Positions 1-7,889 of a stretch of DNA of 64,000 nucleotides are shown here, one piece after another; the stretch's first letter is position 1; the number at the start of each line of letters is the position of its first letter. This DNA comes from Kribbella antiqua (GTDB taxonomy: Bacteria; Actinomycetota; Actinomycetes; Propionibacteriales; Kribbellaceae): contig NZ_SLWR01000006.1 in NCBI RefSeq assembly GCF_004345665.1, positions 213,677-277,676 on the forward strand. The letters are read 5' to 3'. Under the pieces are notes generated by a model, which ran no database searches, had not been told where the DNA came from, and saw nothing but the letters and a program-made list of their open reading frames with translations. The translations under genes were made by a program, and so were the position numbers.

Positions 1-159
1 GTCCGGCCCGGCGACGATCAGCTCGTCATCCGAGAGAAGTAGGTCCATGCAGCCATCGGGAAGGATCCGGAAGTCCCCGCCCTCCGACGTCCGCGTCCAG
101 AGTGTCGCGCCGGGCACCCGTGTGGGGCGCTCCCGGTACGGCTCACCAACCTCGCTCAC
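1..159 (-). CDS. AraC-type transcriptional regulator, N-terminal part (cut by window edge)
   Basis: Only the first ~53 codons are inside the window; the gene continues past position 1. The reverse strand reads MSEVGEPYRERPTRVPG and then FRILPDGCMDLLLSDDELIV, running to AGPD at the edge. The RILPDGCMDLL...AGPD pattern is typical of the N-terminal ligand-sensing part (DUF6597-like) of a class of AraC-family regulators, whose C-terminal HTH would lie outside. The GTG at 157-159 is the chosen start, although the GGGAAG before it is very close; an in-frame TTG at 172-174 is an alternative. The regulatory role is inferred from the family. Confidence 0.6.
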   Translation of the reverse strand, partial: MSEVGEPYRERPTRVPGATLWTRTSEGGDFRILPDGCMDLLLSDDELIVAGPD

Positions 160-261
160 CTTCCCAGTCTGCAACCCACCGCCGACAATTTCCCGCCCCA
201 GCGCGACGTGGGGTCAGTTGTCGGGTGTGAGCCACGCGGGGGCCCCGGCGGGATCCCGCAC

Positions 262-1239
262 CTAGCCCGTGCGGGTGTCACTCACGTCCAGCACGTCGAC
301 GCCGACCGGCACATACTTGGCCAGGGCAACGTTCTCGCGGATCAGTTCGTCGCGGATCGCCGTACCGGTGCGCCGGTCGATCACCGTTCGCCAGATCTCG
401 TTGCGCCGGAAGTAATCCGCGCCGACGCGCAGGAATCGCTCCCCACGCGCGAACACGCGGTACGACGACTTGGTCGCCGCGTCGGCCAGGATCGATCCTT
501 CGAGGTAGCGATCGCCAACGCCGACGCGCAACTGGAAGGTCAGGTCGGTGTCGTTGCGGAACTGCAGATCCACATAGTTGTAGACGATGCTGCAACCCAC
601 GCCCCACGGCAGCACCCGGCCGTTGTCGGGGAACGGGTCGAAGCTGTGCGTGGACCGCTCTGTCACCGTCATCGGCGAGTGCAGCACCATCCAGTGCAGC
701 AGGTTGGCGAGCTGGCAGATCCCACCACCTATGCCCGCCTTCGCCTGCCCATTGGACAGCCGCATGCCCATCACATATCCCTTGCGACGGGTCGCGTTGC
801 CCACCACCTGGTTGAACGAGAACGTCTCACCAGGCCGGATCAGCAGCCCGTCGATCTGCGCGCACGCGAGCCGCAGGTTCGTCACCTTGTTGCGCTGCAT
901 CCACATCTCGGTCTCACCCAGCTGCCGCATCAACAACGACCGGTGCCGCTCCACTCGGACCGGCAAATCGTCAGCCTGTCGTCTTTGCGCGTACGGCGTA
1001 CTGGACCGCATCCACTCGATCCGCTTGAGCATCCGGTGGTACCGCACCGCCAGCGGATAAAGCAGCGGCAGTCGCTCAGTCCACCGCCGCCGTACGCTCG
1101 GAAACACTCGGGCGCGCTCCGCGTCGCTCAACTCCTCCAGCCCGATCCGCCAAGGCTGGTCGGCCGGCATCACCCCAGTGGATGCCGGCCGGTCTACTGC
1201 GACCGACGGAGGTGCGCTGTTGATGGTGACGTCAGGCAT
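262..1239 (-). CDS. VanW family protein
   Basis: About 325 residues. The VanW domain is clear: GETFSFNQVVG near residues 137-147, GGGICQLANLL near 172-182, and STHSFDPFPD near 196-205. The family is named after a gene of vancomycin-resistance clusters, but its biochemical function is unknown and no other resistance gene is nearby. The start is ATG at 1237-1239, preceded by GGGGGA five bases upstream. The same frame stays open to 1464, but codons above 1239 lose the G/C third-position bias, so I treat 1240-1464 as untranslated. No signal peptide is visible from this start. Its tail faces the AraC-type gene; a short palindrome GCGGGATCCCGC lies at 248-259 just past the stop. Confidence 0.8.
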   Translation of the reverse strand: MPDVTINSAPPSVAVDRPASTGVMPADQPWRIGLEELSDAERARVFPSVRRRWTERLPLLYPLAVRYHRMLKRIEWMRSSTPYAQRRQADDLPVRVERHRSLLMRQLGETEMWMQRNKVTNLRLACAQIDGLLIRPGETFSFNQVVGNATRRKGYVMGMRLSNGQAKAGIGGGICQLANLLHWMVLHSPMTVTERSTHSFDPFPDNGRVLPWGVGCSIVYNYVDLQFRNDTDLTFQLRVGVGDRYLEGSILADAATKSSYRVFARGERFLRVGADYFRRNEIWRTVIDRRTGTAIRDELIRENVALAKYVPVGVDVLDVSDTRTG

Positions 1240-1490
1240 CCGATTCCCCCGAACGACGCGTGCTCCCTCGACCCACCCGGCCACCGTACGCCGCCCCGTC
1301 CCGCAGCTCCGTGACAACAACAGCACGATCGGATTGCGCTCACGAGATACCTTCTCCGCCTTCACCCACAACCCTCCTCCAGCTGCCGCCGGCAACAACC
1401 ACCTGCCGCAGATCCCAGTCGCCCAAATCAGACTGCCTACCACCCCAAAAGGTTCATCCCACACGTGGTCGTGAACGTCGGTCGCGGGGG
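1240..1490. other. Intergenic region between VanW and Rv3235-family genes
   Basis: About 250 bp with no supported gene. The VanW frame is open through most of it, but its codon use there is not actinobacterial (many T-, A- and TTG-ending codons). I see no convincing terminator or tRNA. It probably holds the VanW promoter, but I cannot place it. Confidence 0.4.
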
Positions 1491-2369
1491 TCAGCCGATT
1501 TCGAGGGCGGTGCAGACCCAGCGGTTGCGGCGGATTTCCATCCGGAGGGCGATGGCGCGGGAGCGTTCGCCGTGGCGGACGTGGGCGGCGACTTCGGCGA
1601 CCTGCTTCGCGGGAGTGCAGATGCGGATGGAACGGACGGCGCTGCGTTCCTTGGCACCGCGAGCCGTCGCGGTGGTTGTCAACCCGAGCAGACGGACCCG
1701 GCGGTTGAGGTCGGCGAACACCACCTCATCCGTGAACCGAACCAACTGCGAGATCGGCCGAACGCCAGCCAGCACCTCAGACACCGCCTGCACCAACCGC
1801 CCAGCCCAAGCCCGCGCATCCGGCACCCCAGGCCCCGCCGCCACAACACCCGCAGAAACGGCACCAGAGACAACCTCCGCAGAACCCGCACCCGAGACAA
1901 CCTCCGCCGGCTCAGCAACCACAACCAACGCGGGTCGCGTAGGTGTGGTCGGACTGCTTGGCGTTGGCGCGACCTGGTCTGGTGTCGGCGCCGGGCCGGC
2001 GGTCGGGGCTGCTTCTGCGGGGCTCACAGCTGCTGTCGCCGGCAGCACCTCCATCGCATGTGTGGACGGCGTTGGTGCGGCGTCGGCGGCTGGGCTGGCT
2101 GGGCTGGGGACTACGCCGAGGCGGGTCAGGGAATGAAGGCGTTGGGCCAGGGTGTCGCTGGTCATAGTGCCTGCGTCGCGGACGGTTGCCGGAATGGTGT
2201 ACGCGACCGACTCGGCCCCGACTGCTCGGAGGCGAGGCGTTGCCACAGCGGCCGGCTCGTTGGCCGGACTGCCGGCTGCGACCGCACCTGGCTTTCCACC
2301 GGTTCGTGAAGGAGCCGTCGCAGTATCGGCGGTTTGGGTGGGGAGCGCGGACAGGTTGGGGTGGCTCAT
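1491..2369 (-). CDS. Rv3235 family protein
   Basis: About 292 residues. Residues 1 to about 175 are Ala/Pro/Thr-rich and low in complexity. The C-terminal ~115 residues form the conserved domain, from WAGRLVQAVSEVLAGVRP to RNRWVCTALEIG, as in actinobacterial Rv3235-like proteins (DUF6459), which often sit near secA; no function is established. The start is ATG at 2367-2369 with AGGAGAACTGAC before it, two bases after the LysM stop (2371-2373), so the two genes are probably translated together. A longer in-frame extension to 2723 lies entirely inside the LysM gene and is rejected. Confidence 0.8.
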   Translation of the reverse strand: MSHPNLSALPTQTADTATAPSRTGGKPGAVAAGSPANEPAAVATPRLRAVGAESVAYTIPATVRDAGTMTSDTLAQRLHSLTRLGVVPSPASPAADAAPTPSTHAMEVLPATAAVSPAEAAPTAGPAPTPDQVAPTPSSPTTPTRPALVVVAEPAEVVSGAGSAEVVSGAVSAGVVAAGPGVPDARAWAGRLVQAVSEVLAGVRPISQLVRFTDEVVFADLNRRVRLLGLTTTATARGAKERSAVRSIRICTPAKQVAEVAAHVRHGERSRAIALRMEIRRNRWVCTALEIG

Positions 2370-2370
2370 G

Positions 2371-3159
2371 TCAGTTCTCCTGGTGGGTGGGCGGCGTGGG
2401 GTGACCGGGCGCGGCTGCTGGGGTGCGCAGTACCTGGCCGGGAAGGATGAGGTCGGGGTCGGGCCCGATCTGTTGCCGGTTGGCGGCGTACCAGGCGGGC
2501 CAGCGGGCGGCGATCGCCGAGTGGTCGGCGTTGGGCCCGAGCTCGGCGGCCGCGATGCTCCAGAGGGTGTCGCCGGGTTTGACGACGACGCGTCCGGCGA
2601 GCCGAACCGGCTGTCCAGAACGGAGATCGGTGTACCGGGTCGGAGCACCCGTGGTCGGCCGGTCCGGCACACCGACCCGGACACGCGTGCCATCCGGCTC
2701 GGCCGCCCGCGTACTCGCGCCAACCTGCGCCCCAGAGCTGTGTGGAACCCCGACGGCTCCGGTCAAAACAGACGACCGCGGCTCGGTCGCGCGCCAGTTC
2801 GACGCATCGGGCGAAGCGGCGTGGGCCACGCTGACCGTCAGGGGAGTGGCAGCGGCTACGCCCAGAGCCGAGCGGAGTAGGGCATGAGAGGTCCGCGACG
2901 TGATCCGGCCGGCGAGTGCTGAGCCGACGGCACCGATTGCGCCCGGAAGCTGCTCCAGCACCGTCGCCAAAACCGCGAGTACGAGCCACCCGTAGGCCAT
3001 CCACGCGACCGTGCCGACCGCGAGTACGGCCATCGAGTCGAGGTCGTGGCTGTTCGCCGCGCCGAACGAGCCGGCTGTCGTCCAGCGCAGACCCAGGCCG
3101 AGACCGGCCAGCGCCACAAGCGCGAGCATGCCTTTCAGTGCCCGGATCATCGCGTTCAT
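2371..3159 (-). CDS. LysM peptidoglycan-binding domain membrane protein
   Basis: 262 residues. Hydrophobic segments at about 10-25, 45-68 and 98-114 suggest membrane insertion, followed by a Thr/Pro/Ala linker and one LysM domain at about 191-246 (VVVKPGDTLWSIAAAELGP then DLILPGQVLRTP). LysM domains bind the N-acetylglucosamine backbone of peptidoglycan, so the C-terminus is probably outside the membrane. It leads a two-gene unit with the Rv3235-family gene. Its promoter region carries the TTGCTTTAGTTTGC element also found before the BldC-like gene. The pairing with an Rv3235-type gene is common in actinobacteria; the precise role in cell-wall biology is not known. Confidence 0.85.
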   Translation of the reverse strand: MNAMIRALKGMLALVALAGLGLGLRWTTAGSFGAANSHDLDSMAVLAVGTVAWMAYGWLVLAVLATVLEQLPGAIGAVGSALAGRITSRTSHALLRSALGVAAATPLTVSVAHAASPDASNWRATEPRSSVLTGAVGVPHSSGAQVGASTRAAEPDGTRVRVGVPDRPTTGAPTRYTDLRSGQPVRLAGRVVVKPGDTLWSIAAAELGPNADHSAIAARWPAWYAANRQQIGPDPDLILPGQVLRTPAAAPGHPTPPTHQEN

Positions 3160-3181
3160 CCCCGTTCGCTCCCGATCTATT

Positions 3182-3217
3182 AGTTTGCTTTAGTTTGCGT
3201 CTGCTTGACCACTATAG
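3182..3217 (-). promoter_or_regulatory. Promoter region of the LysM gene with tandem TAGTTTGC repeats
   Basis: On the plus strand TAGTTTGCT (3181-3189) is followed ten bases later by TAGTTTGCG, a 10-bp direct repeat. The 14-mer TTGCTTTAGTTTGC at 3185-3198 recurs with one mismatch at 4135-4148. On the minus strand a TATAGT -10-like hexamer lies at 3212-3217, so the repeats sit just downstream of it, where a bound protein could block transcription. The regulator is inferred; see findings. Confidence 0.4.
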
Positions 3218-3306
3218 ACCGGTACTGCGGTCGGTTCGCAAGTGGGAATGTCACGCAGCGTCGGATCGCCGTACGGAAGGTGAGCGCGAGCGGGTAGGTT
3301 CGCGGC

Positions 3307-3852
3307 ATGCGGTGGGATGCGTTGTTCGAGGACCTGGAGTCGCAGTTCGAGGCGCTTCAGGAGGGGGATCTGTACGGCGAGGTCGCGGACCGGATCCGCA
3401 CCGAGGTCGGCAAGATCACCGTGCTGGACCGGCTTCGCGGGGCGGTGGACACCGTCGTACGGGTGGAACTGGCCGACGCGGAACCGGTGCAGGGTCTGCT
3501 CACGCGGGTCGGGAAGGACTGCCTGCTGATCGAGGCGGAGCGCTTCGAGGAGTGGCTGATTCCGGTGACCGCGCTGGTCGCTGTCCATCGGCTCGGGCCG
3601 TGGGCGGAGCCGGCGGTCGGGGCAGTGGCGGGGAAGCTCGGACTTGCGCACCTGCTGCGGGGGATCGCGCGGGATCGGTCGCCGGTAACGCTGTTCTGCG
3701 GGGGAGTTCCGGTCACGGGGACGATCGACCGGGTGGGCGCGGACTTCCTGGAGATCGCCGAACACCCACTGGACGCGCCGCGCCGGCGGACCGAGGTCTA
3801 CAACGTGCGCCTGGTTCCGACCCAGGCTCTGCGCGCTCTACGCCGCCGCTGA
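3307..3852 (+). CDS. Conserved hypothetical protein (actinobacterial)
   Basis: 181 residues, MRWDALFEDLESQFEALQ at the N-terminus, no signal peptide or membrane segment. The acidic N-terminal ~45 residues look helical and the rest alternates beta-like hydrophobic stretches. Two similar stretches, VQGLLTRVGKDCLLIEAE and VTGTIDRVGADFLEIAEH, look like an internal repeat of a small beta-barrel module; that is my reading, not a database hit. It converges on the BldC-like HTH gene with 8 bp between stops. No function can be assigned. Confidence 0.75.
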   Translation: MRWDALFEDLESQFEALQEGDLYGEVADRIRTEVGKITVLDRLRGAVDTVVRVELADAEPVQGLLTRVGKDCLLIEAERFEEWLIPVTALVAVHRLGPWAEPAVGAVAGKLGLAHLLRGIARDRSPVTLFCGGVPVTGTIDRVGADFLEIAEHPLDAPRRRTEVYNVRLVPTQALRALRRR

Positions 3853-3860
3853 ACGGAGGG

Positions 3861-4109
3861 CTAGCGGTGGAGGTCTTCTGGTTGCTCGGCTTCTTCCCCG
3901 AAGGGATGGGTGTCGATGAACTCGCGGGTCTCGGTGTAGAGCCGCTCGATGTACTTCTCCAGCTCGGTCGCCTCGACCCGCCACTGGCCGCGGCCGCCGA
4001 TCTTCACGGCGGGGATGTCGCCGCGCCGGACCAGGGCGTACACCTGGTTCGCGGAGATGTTGAGCACCTCGGCGACGTCGGCGAGCTGGAGGAATCGCGG
4101 CGTCGGCAT
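3861..4109 (-). CDS. BldC-like / excisionase-type helix-turn-helix DNA-binding protein
   Basis: 82 residues with a MerR-like winged HTH (HTH_17/excisionase class) over about 5-52: QLADVAEVLNISANQVYALV then RRGDIPAVKIGGRGQWRVEA. The size and motif match BldC-type regulators, which lack an effector domain and bind arrays of direct repeats. GAAGGAG lies a few bases before the ATG. The TTGCTTCAGTTTGC element just upstream (4135-4148) nearly matches one before the LysM gene. No integrase is nearby, so a regulator is more likely than a phage excisionase. Confidence 0.8.
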   Translation of the reverse strand: MPTPRFLQLADVAEVLNISANQVYALVRRGDIPAVKIGGRGQWRVEATELEKYIERLYTETREFIDTHPFGEEAEQPEDLHR

Positions 4110-4134
4110 CCCTACTCCTTCACATAGTGGCTGG

Positions 4135-4148
4135 TTGCTTCAGTTTGC
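4135..4148 (-). promoter_or_regulatory. Candidate operator TTGCTTCAGTTTGC upstream of the BldC-like gene
   Basis: The 14-mer lies 26-39 bp upstream of the ATG of the BldC-like gene (4109) and differs at one base from 3185-3198 before the LysM gene. Autoregulation and shared control are inferred. Confidence 0.35.
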
Positions 4149-4282
4149 CACGGTTGGCGACCGGATGACCGAGTTTGTCCCCAGCCTGTGACAGCCTGTG
4201 GATGAGCGTTCACGGTGAGACCGCGAAACGCGGCACAATGTCCGCTCCGAGAGCGATCGATCGAACAACTGGGGAGTCCGAC

Positions 4283-4942
4283 GTGGTCGACACAGCAGTG
4301 CGGAGCGGGTTCGGGGCGCCGTCCATCCCGGCTCAGCGCAACAGGCGGGCCCGGTGGAAGGACGGGCGGCTGGTGCTCGGCGTGCTGCTCGTCGCGATCA
4401 CCGCGCTGGCCGGCGCCAAGCTGCTCTCGACCGCGGACGACACGACGTCGATCTGGGCGGCCAAGCACGACCTCCCAGCCGGGACGAAGCTGACCGACGA
4501 CGACCTGACCGCCGTCCGGGTCCGCTTCACCAACAGCGACGACGCGGGCCGCTACGTCACCTCGGACGCCGAGCTCAAGGGGTACGTCGTCACTCGCGCA
4601 GTCGACGCGGGTGAGTTCGTGCCGAAAGCCGCGGCGGTTGCCGAGTCGGACAGCGACCGCACCGAGCTTCCACTCTCCGTCGCCGCTGGACAGCTTCCAT
4701 CGGACACCGCTGCTGGTGATCGAGTTGCCCTCTGGGTCGTCCCGAAGGACGAGGATCAGCCGGCCAAACTGCTCTGGAGCAACATCCGTGTGCTTCAGAT
4801 CGACGCGGTGAAAGGCGTCGCGGGTGGTTCGGCCCGCAGACAGGTCCTCGTGGGTCTCGATCCAAAGGACCTGCAGCGTCTGCCAGCCGCGCTCACCGCG
4901 ATGAGTTCAGGTGAGCCGGTCCTCATCCGACGGGGCAGCTGA
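4283..4942 (+). CDS. SAF-domain membrane protein, CpaB/RcpC-like
   Basis: 219 residues from the GTG at 4283, chosen because GGGGAG lies six bases before it; an upstream ATG at 4238 has no such site. A basic N-terminus is followed by a membrane helix (~30-48) and a SAF domain (~57-118: IWAAKHDLPAGTKLTDDDLT). This matches the pilus-assembly protein CpaB/RcpC and related periplasmic proteins. The stop overlaps the ATG of the CpaE-like ATPase (TGATG at 4940-4944), so the two are coupled. No secretin, CpaF or TadB/C gene is adjacent. Confidence 0.75.
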   Translation: MVDTAVRSGFGAPSIPAQRNRRARWKDGRLVLGVLLVAITALAGAKLLSTADDTTSIWAAKHDLPAGTKLTDDDLTAVRVRFTNSDDAGRYVTSDAELKGYVVTRAVDAGEFVPKAAAVAESDSDRTELPLSVAAGQLPSDTAAGDRVALWVVPKDEDQPAKLLWSNIRVLQIDAVKGVAGGSARRQVLVGLDPKDLQRLPAALTAMSSGEPVLIRRGS

Positions 4943-6207
4943 TGTCCGTTCCCATCCTGCTGGCCGTGACCGGCGCCCCCTGGGAGGCAGACGTCGTACG
5001 GCGTGCTGAGCGTGCGCCGGGGATTCGCGTCGTACGGCGCTGTGTCGACATCGCGGATGTAATGGCGGCCGCCGCGAGCGGTCAGGCGCGGGCTGTGCTG
5101 CTCGCGGACGACCTGCCGCGGCTCACATCCGACGCGGTCGCGGCTCTGCATGCCCGGCGGATCGCTGTCGTCGCGCTGGTCGACCCGTCGGAGAACGGTG
5201 AACCCTTCGGCACCGAGGACAGGCTCAGCCGGATGGGCATCGAGCGAATCCTCCCGGCCGACGTCAGCCCGGAGGACCTCGGCCGCGCGATCACCGACGC
5301 GGTCGAGTCCGGTCCACCGGTGTCCGCGTCGCACTTCGCCGGCGGATTCGTACCGCTCACGCCCGAGACGGCAGGCAATCCGCCGCCTGTCTACAGCCAG
5401 GGCAGCGGCCAGGTGATCGCCGTTTGGGGTCCGACGGGCGCGCCGGGGCGTACGACGGTTGCGGTCGGCCTGGCGTCGGAGCTCGCGGTGAAGGGCGTGC
5501 CGACCCTGCTTGCCGATGCCGATGTGTACGGCGGGACGGTCGCGCAGCTGCTCGGCATGCTCGACGAGACGTCTGGGTTGGCCGCCGCAGCGCGTTCGGC
5601 GGCAAGTGGTTCGCTGGACATGGCGATGCTCGCCAAGCACGCCCGGCAGGTGGATCCGCATCTGCTGGTGTTGACCGGGCTCAGCCGGGCGGACCGGTGG
5701 ACCGAGCTACGGCCGGCCGCGGTCGAGTCGATCTGGTCGACGGCGCGGATGCTCGCGCCGTACACGGTGGTCGATGTGGGGTTCTGCATCGAGACGGACG
5801 AGGAGATCTCGTTCGACTCGCTGGCGCCGCGGCGTAACGGTGCGACCCTGGCGACGCTCGAGGAGGCCGACGAGGTCATCGTCGTCGGAACGGCGGACCC
5901 GGTCGGGCTGACGCGGCTGATCCGGGCGATCCACGAGCTGCGCGCGGTGGTCCCGTCGGTCAGCCTCCGAGTCGTCGTCAACCGGATCCGCTCCGGCGCG
6001 CTCGGCAGTTCCCCCGCGGACGCTGTCGCCGAGGCGCTCAACCAGTACGCCGGAGTCCAAGCCGCCGCGCTGCTCCCGTACGACCAGAGCGCCGTAGACG
6101 CCGCAATGACCCACGGCCGCACCCTCGCCGACTCCGCCAAATCCAGCAAACTCCGCAAATCCCTCCAAGCCTTAGCCACCACCCTCGCCAAAGAACTCAC
6201 CGCCTGA
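4942..6207 (+). CDS. CpaE-like / MinD-superfamily P-loop ATPase
   Basis: 421 residues. The N-terminal ~120 resemble a degenerate receiver-type domain, as in CpaE. From about residue 157 there is a MinD/ParA-like ATPase: VIAVWGPTGAPGRTTVAVGL (P-loop ~163-173), LLADADVYGG, and later VVVNRI. The P-loop is unusual: the GKT/GKS lysine is Arg (GRTT) and the signature Lys of deviant Walker A motifs is absent, so ATP hydrolysis may be weak or lost. CpaE proteins localise type IVb (Flp/Tad) pilus machinery. With the upstream SAF protein this looks like part of a secretion or pilus apparatus whose other parts lie elsewhere. Confidence 0.75.
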   Translation: MSVPILLAVTGAPWEADVVRRAERAPGIRVVRRCVDIADVMAAAASGQARAVLLADDLPRLTSDAVAALHARRIAVVALVDPSENGEPFGTEDRLSRMGIERILPADVSPEDLGRAITDAVESGPPVSASHFAGGFVPLTPETAGNPPPVYSQGSGQVIAVWGPTGAPGRTTVAVGLASELAVKGVPTLLADADVYGGTVAQLLGMLDETSGLAAAARSAASGSLDMAMLAKHARQVDPHLLVLTGLSRADRWTELRPAAVESIWSTARMLAPYTVVDVGFCIETDEEISFDSLAPRRNGATLATLEEADEVIVVGTADPVGLTRLIRAIHELRAVVPSVSLRVVVNRIRSGALGSSPADAVAEALNQYAGVQAAALLPYDQSAVDAAMTHGRTLADSAKSSKLRKSLQALATTLAKELTA

Positions 6208-6332
6208 CCCAGCCGTGCGGCGGGTTGGGGTCAGGGTTGGGTTTGGTGGTTTTACGGGGGGAAACCCCACCGACACGGGGGTGGGGGATGTGCCAGGGTT
6301 GAGGGGTAGTCAGCGCAGATCAGGGGAGAACC
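6208..6332. other. Intergenic spacer with GC-rich hairpin potential
   Basis: 125 bp between the CpaE-like ATPase and the DUF4097 gene. GGGGGGAAACCCC (6256-6268) and CCCCACC/GGTGGGG (6265-6271 and 6280-6286) can each form a stem, and the two are mutually exclusive. No T-run follows, so a terminator is only possible. AGGGGAGAACC directly before position 6333 is the ribosome-binding site of the next gene. Confidence 0.3.
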
Positions 6333-7121
6333 ATGTCCGAGGTTCAGGGGCGGCCGGCGAGCACGATGAGCACCGAGCGGCGGTACGGGATCGCGATCTC
6401 GGTGGCGCTGATCCTCGGTGGTGTGTACTGGGCGCTGACCGGGCTGACCGAAGACACCAAGACCGGTCAGGACAGCTACCCGGTGCAGGGTGACACGCTC
6501 ACCGTCGAGAGCAGTTCGGCGTACGTCGAAGTGCGGTCGGGGGACGTGAGCGAGGTCCAGGTCGAGCGGCGGTTCGAGCGGAACGTGTTCGGCTCGGATC
6601 CATCCGAAAAGTACGAGGACGGGAAGCTCGAGCTTCGCGACTCCGGGTGCGGGTTCTTGTCTTTCGGCTGTGAGACGAACTACGTCCTCACCGTGCCCAA
6701 GGACGTGAAGGTGACGCTGAAGAGCAGCAGCGGCGACGTCAAGGTGTCCGGGGTGTCGGCGGGTGCGGATCTCAAGTCGAGTTCCGGCAGCATCGAGGTG
6801 CACGGCGTGGGTGGTGCGCTGCGGATGGAGAGCAGTTCGGGCGACCTCGAGGCGCAGGACCTGTCCGCGACGACGGTGAGCACCGAGAGCAGTTCGGGCA
6901 GCGTCGACCTCGACTTCGCCACCGCTCCACAGTCTGTCGAGGCGGAGGCGAGCTCGGGCGACGTGACGATCCGGATCCCGTCCGGGATCGAGTCGTACAA
7001 GGTCGACGCCGAAACCTCTTCCGGTGACGAGTCCGCCAACGTCAAGAGCGACCCAGCCGCCACCCGCACCATCAAAGCCCAAACCTCCTCCGGCGACGTC
7101 ACCATCGAATACAACCGCTGA
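6333..7121 (+). CDS. DUF4097 family beta-strand-repeat protein
   Basis: 262 residues. One membrane helix at about 21-38 (GIAISVALILGGVYWAL) follows a short cytoplasmic start; the rest is extracytoplasmic and dominated by a repeated S-S-S-G-D/S unit (SSSGDVKVSG, SSSGSIEVHG, SSSGDLEAQD, SSSGSVDLDF, SSGDVTI and so on), giving the predicted beta-solenoid of DUF4097. Two cysteines (SGCGFLSFGCE) could form a disulfide. The family is often tied to envelope stress or polymer organisation, but its function is not established. AGGGGAGAACC precedes the ATG. Confidence 0.8.
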   Translation: MSEVQGRPASTMSTERRYGIAISVALILGGVYWALTGLTEDTKTGQDSYPVQGDTLTVESSSAYVEVRSGDVSEVQVERRFERNVFGSDPSEKYEDGKLELRDSGCGFLSFGCETNYVLTVPKDVKVTLKSSSGDVKVSGVSAGADLKSSSGSIEVHGVGGALRMESSSGDLEAQDLSATTVSTESSSGSVDLDFATAPQSVEAEASSGDVTIRIPSGIESYKVDAETSSGDESANVKSDPAATRTIKAQTSSGDVTIEYNR

Positions 7122-7217
7122 CCCGCGCGCTGCGGACCAGGGAGTTGGTTGGGTACGCACGGTGACCGATGGGGTCGGCAGGGTGAGCGGTCGCATGTTC
7201 TGAGTAGGCTTGCGCGC

Positions 7218-7889
7218 ATGTCTGAGGGCGTGAGTGTGCCGCGGGGTCTGCTGGTGGATTGGGGTGGCGTGCTGACCTCGGGGCTGGAGGAGGCGTTGCG
7301 GCGGTGGGCCGAGGTCGACGGGTTCGACTTCGATTCCTACCTGGAGGCGGTGCTGGCGTGGTTGCCGGCCGACTCTCCGGCCGATGCCGCCGCGGAGGCC
7401 GAGCTGAACCCGGTGCACGCGCTCGAGCGCGGCCAGCTCGCCGTACCGGATTTCGAGCGCAAGCTGGCGTCGATTCTGGTTCGCCGGGACGGTACGCCGG
7501 TGCCCGCGGAAGGGCTGATCGAGCGGATGTTCGCGCATTTCGAGCATCAGCCGGCGATGTCCGCGCTGGTCCGCCGGGCCCGCTCGCACGGGATCCGGAC
7601 GGCGCTGCTGTCGAACTCCTGGGGCAACACCTACCCGCGCGACACCTGGGACGGCATGTTCGACGACATCGTCATCTCGGGTGAGGTGGGGATGCGCAAG
7701 CCCGAGCCGGAGATCTTCCTGCTGTCCGCCCGCCGGCTCGACCTGAAACCCGAGGACTGCGTCTTCATCGACGACCTGGAGCTGAACGTCGACGGCGCCC
7801 GCGCGGTCGGGATGACCGGCATCCTGCACACGTCGTACGACGACACCCGGCGCACCCTGGAAAACCTGTTCGGAGTCGACCTGACGTGA
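7218..7889 (+). CDS. HAD-superfamily hydrolase (subfamily IA)
   Basis: 223 residues. HAD motifs: I LLVDWGGVLTSG (nucleophile D13; the usual second Asp is Gly, as in the DxGGVL subgroup), II LLSNSWG, III KPEPEIF, and IV FIDDLELNVDGA. The subgroup includes phosphatases and the N-domain of soluble epoxide hydrolase; the substrate cannot be told. The ATG at 7218 is preferred because the frame upstream to 7149 lacks codon bias. The stop (7887-7889) overlaps the GTG of the glycosyltransferase gene, so the two are coupled. Confidence 0.8.
   Translation: MSEGVSVPRGLLVDWGGVLTSGLEEALRRWAEVDGFDFDSYLEAVLAWLPADSPADAAAEAELNPVHALERGQLAVPDFERKLASILVRRDGTPVPAEGLIERMFAHFEHQPAMSALVRRARSHGIRTALLSNSWGNTYPRDTWDGMFDDIVISGEVGMRKPEPEIFLLSARRLDLKPEDCVFIDDLELNVDGARAVGMTGILHTSYDDTRRTLENLFGVDLT

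Noticed and set aside
208..1314. Long plus-strand open frame (368 codons) opposite the VanW gene
   Set aside because: It is the antisense of VanW; no family pattern, low-complexity Arg/His-rich product typical of reverse frames in GC-rich DNA.
6256..6286. GC-rich stems after the CpaE-like gene as a terminator
   Set aside because: Two overlapping alternative stems, no T-run and a run of G; possible but not strong enough to call.
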